A stretch of DNA of 6,309 nt from Promethearchaeota archaeon (GTDB taxonomy: Archaea; Asgardarchaeota; Lokiarchaeia; Sigyniarchaeales; Promethearchaeaceae), in NCBI GenBank assembly GCA_014729055.1, contig WJKO01000781.1, forward strand, positions 1 to 6,309. The letters run 5' to 3'. Positions 1 through 6,309 of this stretch are shown here, piece after piece; position 1 is the stretch's first letter; every line of letters starts with the position of its first letter. The notes under the pieces are model-generated. The model was not told the origin of the DNA. It did no database searches and saw nothing but the letters and a program-made list of their open reading frames with translations. The translations under genes and the position numbers were made by a program.

Positions 1-2633
1 GGATATTTTTATTCTCTGAGGGAAACGCTAAGATGAAGGAGATTCTTGGCGAGAAAGGGTCAAATTTAGCAGAGATGACAAAATTAAATTTACCTGTACC
101 ACCTGGTTTTACTATTAGCTGCCAGACTTGTATTGACTATTTTAAGAATCCAAATTCATTCAAAGATACTATACCAGAGATTCGAAACGCAATTGTTAAA
201 CTTGAGAATATGACTGGCAAAGAGTTTGGCAATTCGGATAATCCTTTATTATTAAGTGTGCGATCAGGTGCACCCGTATCCATGCCAGGTATGATGGATA
301 CAGTTTTAAATGTCGGTATAAGCGAAAAAAACCTTAAAACGCTTATAGAAAAAACGAATAATGAACGTTTTGCGTTAGACACATACCGAAGATTTATCCA
401 AATGTATTCCGATGTTGTTATGGGTATTGATTCTAAAGTTTTTGAGGATGTAATCAAGCGGATAAAAAAAAGAATTAGTATTAACGCGACGGATAAAGAT
501 TTAAAAATTGAACATTTAAAAGAGTTAATTATTGAGTATAAAGAAATTTATAAAGAATCCACGGGTATGGATTTTCCTACTAGCCCCGAAATGCAATTAA
601 TGACATGTATAGAGGCGGTTTTCAATTCATTTGAACGACCTAGGGCGAAATATTATAGGAAAATGCATTCAATCTCGGATGATGTAGGAACTGCTGTGAC
701 AATTCAAGAAATGGTTTTTGGCAACTATAATGATAATTCAATGACTGGTGTGGCTATAACAAGGGATCCTTCTACTGGTGAGAAACAGAATACGGGTGAA
801 TTTTTAATAAATGCTCAAGGTGAAGACGTCTTAGCTGGTATTAGAACCCCGCAAAAGTTAAGTGAAATTAAAAAAGACTTTCCGCTTGTTTGTAAGGAAT
901 TAACAAAACATATGGAGACTTTGGAAAGGCATTACAAAGATATGCAAGAGGTTGAATTTACAGTAGAAGATAGAAATGTTTATCTTTTACAGACACGAAA
1001 TGCAAATCGCTCAGTTACAGCCCAAGTCAAGATATTAACTGACATGATTCAAGAAGGATTACTTAGTAAAGAGGAAGCATTGTTAAGGGTTGAATCAGAT
1101 AAGCTCTCTCAATTATTATATAAAAGCATTGACAAGAATAAAAAATGCAATATTTTAGCAAATGGGATAGGTGCATCGCCAGGCGCTGTTACTGGAAAAA
1201 TTGTTTTTGAAGCCGAAGATGCTGAAACTTGGTCAAAAGATGGAGAAAAGGTGATTCTGGTGAGACCAGAGATGAAGCCAGATGATATCCACGGATTATA
1301 TGCTGCAGCAGGTATGTTAACAGTACATGGCGGAAAAACATCACATGCTGCGGTCGTAGCAAGAGCATTAGGCAAACCAGCAGTCTGCGGTGCAAGTGAT
1401 ATTTTTATAGACTTGGATTCAAAATGCTTTTATATTGGATTTAGGAAGCTTTCTGAAGGTTATGAGATAACAATTGACGGATCGGCGGGTATCGTTGCTA
1501 CTGGAGAATGTCACCTAACACAACCAGAAGTAAATACTGAATTTAATGAATTAATTAAATATGCAGATGAAATAAGAACACTAGAAATTAGAGGGAATGC
1601 TGACACACCAGAGATGGCAGAAAATGCAAAGAATAATGCCGCAGAAGGAATTGGTTTATGCAGAACCGAACAGATGTATTTGAAAGATACGATTTTAAAA
1701 GTTGTCTTAGCTAAAAGTAGGGAAGAAAGAATCAGCGCACTCAAAAAGAACAAACCTATGCAAAAGGAATATTTCTACAAAATTTTTAAAACAATGGCAA
1801 GCTTACCAGTGACGATTCGTTTATTAGATCCCCCTCTATATGAGTTTCTACCGAGTCCAAAGGAATTGAAATATGAAATATTTAAGCTAAAAAGCCTAGA
1901 AAAGTTATCAGAAAAAATGAAACGTGAACTAAATAGTAAAGAACAATTGCTCTCGGTAATTCAGTCCATGTCTGAAACGCATCCTATGCTAGGGCTACGA
2001 GGATGTAGAATGAATCTTAAATATCCTGAAATTAATGACATTATCTGTGAAGCAATATTTGAATCTGCTTGTAGTTTATCAAATGAGGGCTATGAAATTC
2101 ATCCCCAAATTATGGTTCCTCTTGTTGGTTTCAAAGGAGAAATGGAGCTAGCGCGGGAATCTATACGGTTGGTCGCCAATAGAGTTATGAAAGAAAAAAA
2201 AGTGAAACTCAACTATAAAATAGGTGCAATGATTGAGATACCACGGTCAGCTCTTAATGCAGCAAATATAGCTAGTTCATGTGACTTCTTTAGTTTCGGT
2301 ACAAATGATTTAACACAGATGACACTCGCCTTTTCAAGGGATGACGCGGAAGAAAAGTTCTTAGATACCTATATCGAAAAAGGAATTGTGTCAAAGAATC
2401 CATTTGTGGTTTTAGATAAAAAAGGACCAGGTAAATTAATAGAGATTGCAATGAGGGATGGGAAGAAAGTAAACCCAAATCTTGAAACTGGAGTCTGCGG
2501 AGAGCATGGTGGTGATCCCGAATCAATAGAATTTTTCCATAGCATTGGTTTGGATTATGTAAGCTGCTCGCCCTTTAGAATACAAATTGCAAAATTAGCA
2601 GCAGCAAAAGCACAGATTAAAAATCCCAAGTAG
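1..2633 (+). CDS. ppdK: Pyruvate, phosphate dikinase (PPDK), 5'-partial at window edge
   Basis: PPDK interconverts pyruvate + ATP + phosphate and PEP + AMP + pyrophosphate in the cytoplasm, in gluconeogenesis or pyrophosphate-dependent glycolysis. The frame is open to the left edge. The ten codons before the ATG at 33 read IFLFSEGNAK, the usual PPDK beginning, so the real start is about four codons outside and the stop is TAG at 2631. Residue numbers here count from the Met at 33. The N-terminal nucleotide-binding domain (about 1-330) has RSGAPVSMPGMMD (from R77), TRDPSTGEK and INAQGED. The phosphohistidine domain has GGKTSHAAVVARALGK, with the catalytic His438 at 1344-1346. The C-terminal PEP/pyruvate domain has CRTE (R544), IRLLDPP (R596), MIEIPR (E735), GTNDLTQM (N758, D759) and GVCGEHGGDP (catalytic Cys822). 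All key residues are present and the length is normal. One oddity is Gln547, where the family usually has His in RTEHM. Identification is secure. Confidence 0.97.
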   Translation, partial: IFLFSEGNAKMKEILGEKGSNLAEMTKLNLPVPPGFTISCQTCIDYFKNPNSFKDTIPEIRNAIVKLENMTGKEFGNSDNPLLLSVRSGAPVSMPGMMDTVLNVGISEKNLKTLIEKTNNERFALDTYRRFIQMYSDVVMGIDSKVFEDVIKRIKKRISINATDKDLKIEHLKELIIEYKEIYKESTGMDFPTSPEMQLMTCIEAVFNSFERPRAKYYRKMHSISDDVGTAVTIQEMVFGNYNDNSMTGVAITRDPSTGEKQNTGEFLINAQGEDVLAGIRTPQKLSEIKKDFPLVCKELTKHMETLERHYKDMQEVEFTVEDRNVYLLQTRNANRSVTAQVKILTDMIQEGLLSKEEALLRVESDKLSQLLYKSIDKNKKCNILANGIGASPGAVTGKIVFEAEDAETWSKDGEKVILVRPEMKPDDIHGLYAAAGMLTVHGGKTSHAAVVARALGKPAVCGASDIFIDLDSKCFYIGFRKLSEGYEITIDGSAGIVATGECHLTQPEVNTEFNELIKYADEIRTLEIRGNADTPEMAENAKNNAAEGIGLCRTEQMYLKDTILKVVLAKSREERISALKKNKPMQKEYFYKIFKTMASLPVTIRLLDPPLYEFLPSPKELKYEIFKLKSLEKLSEKMKRELNSKEQLLSVIQSMSETHPMLGLRGCRMNLKYPEINDIICEAIFESACSLSNEGYEIHPQIMVPLVGFKGEMELARESIRLVANRVMKEKKVKLNYKIGAMIEIPRSALNAANIASSCDFFSFGTNDLTQMTLAFSRDDAEEKFLDTYIEKGIVSKNPFVVLDKKGPGKLIEIAMRDGKKVNPNLETGVCGEHGGDPESIEFFHSIGLDYVSCSPFRIQIAKLAAAKAQIKNPK

Positions 2634-2645
2634 ATATATGAACAA

Positions 2646-2699
2646 TTAGTAACTTTTAATTAGTAGTCTTGTAAGTTTTAGTTAGTTTTTTTTTTTAGT
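2646..2699 (+). repeat. Five TTAGT words in the PPDK-lacZ spacer
   Basis: The pentamer TTAGT occurs at 2646-2650, 2660-2664, 2678-2682, 2682-2686 and 2695-2699 in this T-rich spacer. The spacing is irregular, 4 to 18 bases. The words may simply reflect low sequence complexity, or may form a composite termination or binding region around the oligo-T run. No function is assigned. Confidence 0.3.
2686..2696 (+). terminator. Oligo-T tract, probable archaeal-type terminator of PPDK
   Basis: An uninterrupted run of 11 T lies 52 bases after the PPDK stop and follows shorter T-runs at 2654-2657 and 2676-2679. I see no GC-rich hairpin in front of it, so it is not a bacterial intrinsic terminator. Archaeal RNA polymerase is known to stop at bare U-tracts, which fits the suspected host. 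The tract ends only 19 bases before the beta-galactosidase ATG. It would therefore sit in the lacZ leader if that gene's transcript starts upstream of it. Confidence 0.5.
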
Positions 2700-2715
2700 T
2701 TGGATTATTAGATTT

Positions 2716-5700
2716 ATGGAAGATTCAAAGAAAAAACCCGATTGGGAAATCGCAGAAAAGATCGCAGAAAATAAACTACCGAGCCATTGTTCTTTAATTC
2801 CATTTGATACGATAGAGAAGGCGCTGGATAAAGTTAATTTTGGTGAGCATAAGCGCAATTATGATAGCCCCTTTTATAAAACACTAAATGGAAAATGGAA
2901 ATTCAATTGGGTAAAAAAACCTCGAGATCGACCGCAAAACTTTTGGAAAGTGGATTATGATATAGACTCTTGGGACGAAATACTGGTTCCGAGCAATTGG
3001 CAGAGACATGGTTACGGAATTCCCATCTATACAAACGTGAAATATCCATATAGCATAAATACCAAGGAAATTCCGAGCATAGATCACGAAAATAATCCTG
3101 TAGGTTCTTACAGAAGGAACTTTACAGTGCCCGAGTGGTGGCTTGAAGAGAAAAGAAAAATTTTTCTGCATTTTGATGGCGTGAAGTCTGCATTCTATCT
3201 ATGGATTAATGGCAATTACGTAGGATATAGCCAAGGCAGTATGACACCAGCAGAATTTGATATTACAGATAAATTACGCACAGGTGAAAATACCATCGCA
3301 GTAGAAGTATATCGATGGTCTGATGGATCCTATTTGGAAGATCAAGATATGTGGCGTCTTTCTGGTATCTATCGAGAAGTTTTTCTATATTCTACATCAC
3401 AAGTACACTTGAGGGATTTCTTTATTAAGACTCATTTTGATGAGCGATACAATGATAGTAAATTAGAAGTAGATGTGTCTGTTATCAATTATTCCGAAAC
3501 TCCGGTCTTGGGTTATAAAGTTAATGCAATTGTATTTAATACGTCTAAATCAGAAGTTTGTAAAATTACGGAAGATTCAATTCAAATCGGACCAAAAAGC
3601 GAAATTCAAATGAATTTAACTGATAATATTAGTTCTCCTAAACAATGGAGCGCTGAAATACCAAATTTATATCAATTAGTACTTGTTCTGACCGACAATA
3701 GGGGCAATATTGTTGAAATTGAGACTCAACGGTTCGGTTTTCGACAAGTTGAAATAAAAAATAGTCAAATACTGATTAATGGTAAACCGATATTCTTTAA
3801 AGGAACTGACAGACATGAGCACGATCCCGAAAAAGGACGAGCAGTTCCCGTGAGTCGAATGATAGAAGATATCAAACTAATGAAACAACATAATATAAAT
3901 GCAGTTCGCACCAGTCATTATGCAAATCATCCTATATGGTTTGAATTATGTGATGAATATGGTATTTATTTAATCGGTGAAGCAAATGTAGAATCTCATG
4001 AACTTAGAACAATCGTCCCTAAAAGTGATCCACAATGGACTGATACTTGCGTCCAGCGAATGGTAAGAATGGTTAATAGGGATAAAAATCACCCTTCAAT
4101 ACTATTATGGTCACTCGGTAATGAAGCGGGATTTGGGGATAATTTCAAAAAGATGGCTCAAGCAGCACGAGATATTGACCCTACAAGATTTATTCACTAT
4201 GAGCAAGATTATCTATGCGAAACGGTTGATGTTCAATCCACTATGTATAGTTCAATTGATAAAATGGAGAAATTTGGGAAAAGAAAAAAAATCGGAAAAT
4301 TAGAACCGCATATGTATGAAAATATGCCCGTAATTCTCTGTGAATATGAACACGCTATGGGCAATTCATGTGGTGACTTTCAAGCGTATATTGACGTATT
4401 TGAGAAATATCCTCATCTTCAAGGGGGCTTTATTTGGGATTGGGTAGATCAAGGGCTCAAGGAAACAGATGACAACGGAATTGAGTATTGGACATTTGGA
4501 GGAGATTATGGGGATGAGCCAAATGATGAAAACTTCTGCTGTAATGGTTTAGTAAGACCTGATAGAAAACCAAATCCTCATCTTTATGAGATTAAGAAAG
4601 GATATCAGTCAATAAAAACAACACCTTTGGAACATAGTCACGGGAAGATTTTAGTTAAGAACAATTATTTATTTCAGAATTTGAACATCTTCGAGCTGGT
4701 CTGGCAAGTTTTAGCAGACGGGAAATCTATTCAAGGAGGCTGTATATTTGATTTAGATATCAACCCAGGCGAGGAGAAAGTAATTGATTTATTAATCGAA
4801 AAGGACTTTTTTGAAAATGAAAGCAACTTAAACCCTGGAGAGGAATATTTCATAAATTTGTTCTTCCAATTAAAAACTAATCAACCATGGGCACCACAAG
4901 GACATAAAGTAGCTAGCGATCAATACAAGTTAAAAATTGAATCGCCACCGAAAGAAAGTATAAAAACCGATAATATGCCCGACCTCCACTTAAAAGACGG
5001 AGAAAAAGAGAGCATTATAATAGAGGGTGAGGATCTTCTAATTCAGTTCAATAAGATAAATGGACAATTAGAAATATATCAATATAAGGATCATAATTTC
5101 ATACTGGATCCTCCAAAGCCCAATTTATGGAGAGCTGCTACTGATAATGATCGCAGAGGAAGGATAGACTTCTTTTTGGGTTATTTTCATCCCGATTTTC
5201 AAGATCAATATAGAGAATTCATCGGTATTGATGTGTTAAGGATTAAAAACAATATAATTCAAGTGACCTCAAAAACACTGCTTGCAGACGGTGATGAAAG
5301 TGACGATATAGATTACGATGATGAAGGACAGTCAGAATACAAGACAATCTATACTATCTATGGTGATGGCACTATACATATTGAAAATAGTTTCTATCCC
5401 AAAGCGTCATGCCCCCGAGTAGGAATGTCTATGAAAATTCCAAACAAATACAGACAAGTAACTTGGTATGGACGAGGTCCGCATGAATCTTATTTGGATC
5501 GAAAAACAAGTGCTCTAATAGGTCATTATTCACTGGATATCGAAGAATTTATTCATGATTATGTCATGCCTCAGGAAAATGCAAATCGGACCGATACCAG
5601 ATGGTTTGCTCTTTTAGATAATGACCAGAAAGGGCTACTGTGTATTGGAGATCAAGAATTAAGTTTTAGCGCTTGGCCTTACTCTCAAGAGAATCTAGAT

Positions 5701-5934
5701 GAGAAACGACACATTAATGAACTACATCCACGAGCAGACTTCATTACGGTGAATATCGATATCAAACAAATGGGTATTGGAGGTATGGGATGCGGCAGTC
5801 TTCCGAAACAAAAGTTTATGATTGAACCTAAACTATACACGTATGGTTTTTCTATAATCCCCTATTCCTTAGAAATGGGTGAAATAGAGAAAATGAATAG
5901 AAAGCGATATCCCAAATCAACCCGAAATAATTAA
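2716..5934 (+). CDS. lacZ: Beta-galactosidase, glycoside hydrolase family 2 (LacZ type), 1072 aa
   Basis: This enzyme hydrolyses terminal beta-galactosides such as lactose with retention of configuration. It has no signal peptide or membrane segment, so it should be cytoplasmic. The five LacZ domains are in order: sugar-binding jelly roll (about 45-222; VPSNW with N94, LEDQDMWR with D211), Ig-like domain (224-345), TIM barrel (347-635), second Ig-like domain (640-740) and C-terminal beta-sandwich (763-1060; WRAATDND, WYGRGPHESY). Active-site residues by motif are RHEH 366-369, His401 in SHYANH, Mg site E426/H428, acid/base Glu470 (SLGNEAG), Tyr511, nucleophile Glu543 (CEYEHAMGNS), D604 and F607. 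An in-frame TAG at 2683 makes ATG 2716 the only ATG start, although no clear Shine-Dalgarno precedes it. Length is slightly above E. coli LacZ (1023). The position of E. coli Trp999 is not Trp here (GGMGCGS, 1022-1028). Natural substrate is uncertain: lactose, another beta-galactoside or a related glycoside. Confidence 0.95.
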   Translation: MEDSKKKPDWEIAEKIAENKLPSHCSLIPFDTIEKALDKVNFGEHKRNYDSPFYKTLNGKWKFNWVKKPRDRPQNFWKVDYDIDSWDEILVPSNWQRHGYGIPIYTNVKYPYSINTKEIPSIDHENNPVGSYRRNFTVPEWWLEEKRKIFLHFDGVKSAFYLWINGNYVGYSQGSMTPAEFDITDKLRTGENTIAVEVYRWSDGSYLEDQDMWRLSGIYREVFLYSTSQVHLRDFFIKTHFDERYNDSKLEVDVSVINYSETPVLGYKVNAIVFNTSKSEVCKITEDSIQIGPKSEIQMNLTDNISSPKQWSAEIPNLYQLVLVLTDNRGNIVEIETQRFGFRQVEIKNSQILINGKPIFFKGTDRHEHDPEKGRAVPVSRMIEDIKLMKQHNINAVRTSHYANHPIWFELCDEYGIYLIGEANVESHELRTIVPKSDPQWTDTCVQRMVRMVNRDKNHPSILLWSLGNEAGFGDNFKKMAQAARDIDPTRFIHYEQDYLCETVDVQSTMYSSIDKMEKFGKRKKIGKLEPHMYENMPVILCEYEHAMGNSCGDFQAYIDVFEKYPHLQGGFIWDWVDQGLKETDDNGIEYWTFGGDYGDEPNDENFCCNGLVRPDRKPNPHLYEIKKGYQSIKTTPLEHSHGKILVKNNYLFQNLNIFELVWQVLADGKSIQGGCIFDLDINPGEEKVIDLLIEKDFFENESNLNPGEEYFINLFFQLKTNQPWAPQGHKVASDQYKLKIESPPKESIKTDNMPDLHLKDGEKESIIIEGEDLLIQFNKINGQLEIYQYKDHNFILDPPKPNLWRAATDNDRRGRIDFFLGYFHPDFQDQYREFIGIDVLRIKNNIIQVTSKTLLADGDESDDIDYDDEGQSEYKTIYTIYGDGTIHIENSFYPKASCPRVGMSMKIPNKYRQVTWYGRGPHESYLDRKTSALIGHYSLDIEEFIHDYVMPQENANRTDTRWFALLDNDQKGLLCIGDQELSFSAWPYSQENLDEKRHINELHPRADFITVNIDIKQMGIGGMGCGSLPKQKFMIEPKLYTYGFSIIPYSLEMGEIEKMNRKRYPKSTRNN

Positions 5935-5943
5935 TTGTAGCAA

Positions 5944-5967
5944 AATGCGGGCTTGTAAAAGCGCATT
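5944..5967 (+). other. Bulged stem-loop with GTAA tetraloop just after the lacZ stop
   Basis: AATGC (5944-5948) pairs with GCATT (5963-5967) and GCTT (5951-5954) pairs with AAGC (5959-5962). The closing loop is GTAA, a GNRA-class tetraloop in RNA, and there is a two-base GG bulge on the 5' side. All nine pairs are Watson-Crick. The element begins 10 bases after the lacZ stop codon. No T-run follows, so it is better read as a 3'-end stabilising or processing hairpin than as a classic intrinsic terminator. Chance formation remains possible. Confidence 0.4.
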
Positions 5968-5990
5968 CATCGATATTTGCAACTGACCCC

Positions 5991-6010
5991 CATAATATTA
6001 TGTGTATACA
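5991..6010. repeat. Two adjacent perfect palindromes (12 bp and 8 bp)
   Basis: CATAATATTATG (5991-6002) is a perfect 12-bp palindrome, immediately followed by TGTATACA (6003-6010), a perfect 8-bp palindrome. Related words follow: TTGTATCA at 6012-6019 and again at 6055-6062, and a TGTTTACA-like word near 6023-6030. The cluster lies between the lacZ end and the TIR gene, about 125-145 bases before the latter's start. It could be an operator for a dimeric regulator, but AT-rich DNA yields short palindromes easily, so a regulatory role is only a suggestion. Confidence 0.3.
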
Positions 6011-6097
6011 TTTGTATCATGGTGTTTACATCCAGATTAAAAAATAATATGATGTTGTATCAATCTGTGTTGTTATAAGATGATGAGCTGAAAAATT

Positions 6098-6117
6098 GAA
6101 AGAAAATAAATAAATTA
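6098..6117 (+). promoter_or_regulatory. Candidate archaeal BRE/TATA-like promoter of the TIR gene
   Basis: A purine stretch (GAAAGAAAA) runs into an A/T-only stretch (TAAATAAATTA) centred near 6110. Archaeal TATA boxes sit about 25 bases upstream of the transcription start, which would put the start at about 6134, on the ATG itself, giving a leaderless mRNA. That agrees with the lack of a strong Shine-Dalgarno before this gene. It is a weak match to the consensus in AT-rich DNA. Confidence 0.3.
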
Positions 6118-6133
6118 AGAATGGAATGTAAGA

Positions 6134-6309
6134 ATGATGAAGATTTTTATCAGTTATGTGGGGCAAGAGTTGGACAGGTTTTCGATCCCAGAAATTGCTT
6201 CAAGGCTGGAAAAACACCCCAAAATTGAGCACGTATACTATTGGCACCGCGATAACAGCGCATATGAAACCATAAGAGATTATATGGAACACGGCATTGA
6301 AGATAGTGA
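6134..6309 (+). CDS. TIR-domain-like protein, 3'-partial (first 58 codons)
   Basis: Only the N-terminus is in the window; the frame is still open at the right edge. It opens MMKIFISYVGQELDRF, the first beta strand of TIR domains (K-hydrophobic-FISY) with its following loop. A helix IPEIASRLEKHP comes next, then a second strand IEHVYYW, then the start of another helix (RDYMEHGIEDS). This pattern of FISY, a helix ending in a short HP or YP turn, IE-V-YW and YM matches the TIR proteins I associate with Asgard archaea. TIR domains commonly cleave NAD or make NAD-derived signals in defence; the catalytic part and any partner domain are beyond the edge. An in-frame TAA at 6116-6118 limits the start to ATG 6134 or ATG 6137. 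No strong ribosome-binding site is present. GC is about 41% by hand count, which looks higher than in the two genes before it. Fold assignment is fairly good, function open. Confidence 0.7.
   Translation, partial: MMKIFISYVGQELDRFSIPEIASRLEKHPKIEHVYYWHRDNSAYETIRDYMEHGIEDS

Noticed and set aside
137..457. Minus-strand open frame of 106 codons inside PPDK
   Set aside because: It lies fully antisense to a conserved, clearly coding region, and its translation resembles no family I know. The same applies to the minus-strand frames at 1109-1375, 1189-1395, 1511-1753, 2290-2526 and 2884-3171.
2716..2830. Signal peptide or export signal on the beta-galactosidase
   Set aside because: The N-terminus is charged and hydrophilic (MEDSKKKPDWEIAEK) with no hydrophobic core, so secretion through Sec or Tat is not supported.
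4121..4303. Plus-strand 60-codon frame overlapping lacZ
   Set aside because: It sits in another frame over the catalytic domain of the beta-galactosidase, which is strongly conserved, and has no recognisable domain or start signal of its own.
5944..5967. Classic bacterial intrinsic terminator after lacZ
   Set aside because: The stem is real but is followed by CATCGATATTTGC rather than a T-run, so the second required element is absent.
5935..6133. tRNA, small structured RNA gene or CRISPR array in the 199-base spacer
   Set aside because: I found no cloverleaf elements (no GGTTCRA-type T-loop) and no regularly spaced repeats. Only the short hairpin and palindromes listed above stand out.
6121..6228. 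35-codon frame starting at ATG 6121 in a different frame from the TIR gene
   Set aside because: It overlaps the TIR start, ends at TGA 6226-6228, and its translation shows no recognisable pattern, whereas the frame from 6134 shows a clear TIR N-terminus and stays open to the edge.
1..6309. Insertion sequence or other mobile element
   Set aside because: I saw no transposase, integrase, terminal inverted repeats or target duplications on either strand.

Overview
The window holds two long plus-strand genes in full or nearly so and the start of a third. All three run in the same direction, and nothing credible is coded on the minus strand. The DNA is AT-rich. Three things point to an archaeon, most likely an Asgard (Lokiarchaeia/Promethearchaeota-like) lineage. 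The TIR-type protein begun at the right edge has the N-terminal wording I associate with the TIR families abundant in those genomes. None of the starts has a clear Shine-Dalgarno sequence. A bare oligo-T tract, without a hairpin, follows the first gene. The lineage is inference: both metabolic enzymes are also common in bacteria, and a bacterial host is not excluded.

Layout. Positions 1-2633 encode pyruvate, phosphate dikinase (PPDK). The frame is open to the left edge and its first residues match the family before the first in-window ATG, so the true start lies just outside the window. Positions 2634-2715 are a short T-rich spacer with an 11-T run and five TTAGT words. Positions 2716-5934 encode a complete LacZ-type family 2 beta-galactosidase of 1072 residues with all main catalytic residues. 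Positions 5935-6133 are a 199-base AT-rich spacer. It contains a bulged hairpin with a GTAA loop right after the lacZ stop, two perfect short palindromes, and an A/T-rich promoter-like stretch before the last gene. Positions 6134-6309 are the first 58 codons of a TIR-domain-like protein that runs off the right edge.

The three genes do not form an obvious pathway operon. PPDK links pyruvate and phosphoenolpyruvate in central carbon metabolism. The beta-galactosidase would release hexoses that feed the same glycolytic/gluconeogenic trunk, but no sugar transporter or regulator is visible. The TIR protein belongs to a family usually tied to NAD-dependent signalling or defence and looks like an independent unit with its own promoter. 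The items most worth following are the truncated TIR gene, the structured spacer before it, and the altered product-binding end of the beta-galactosidase.
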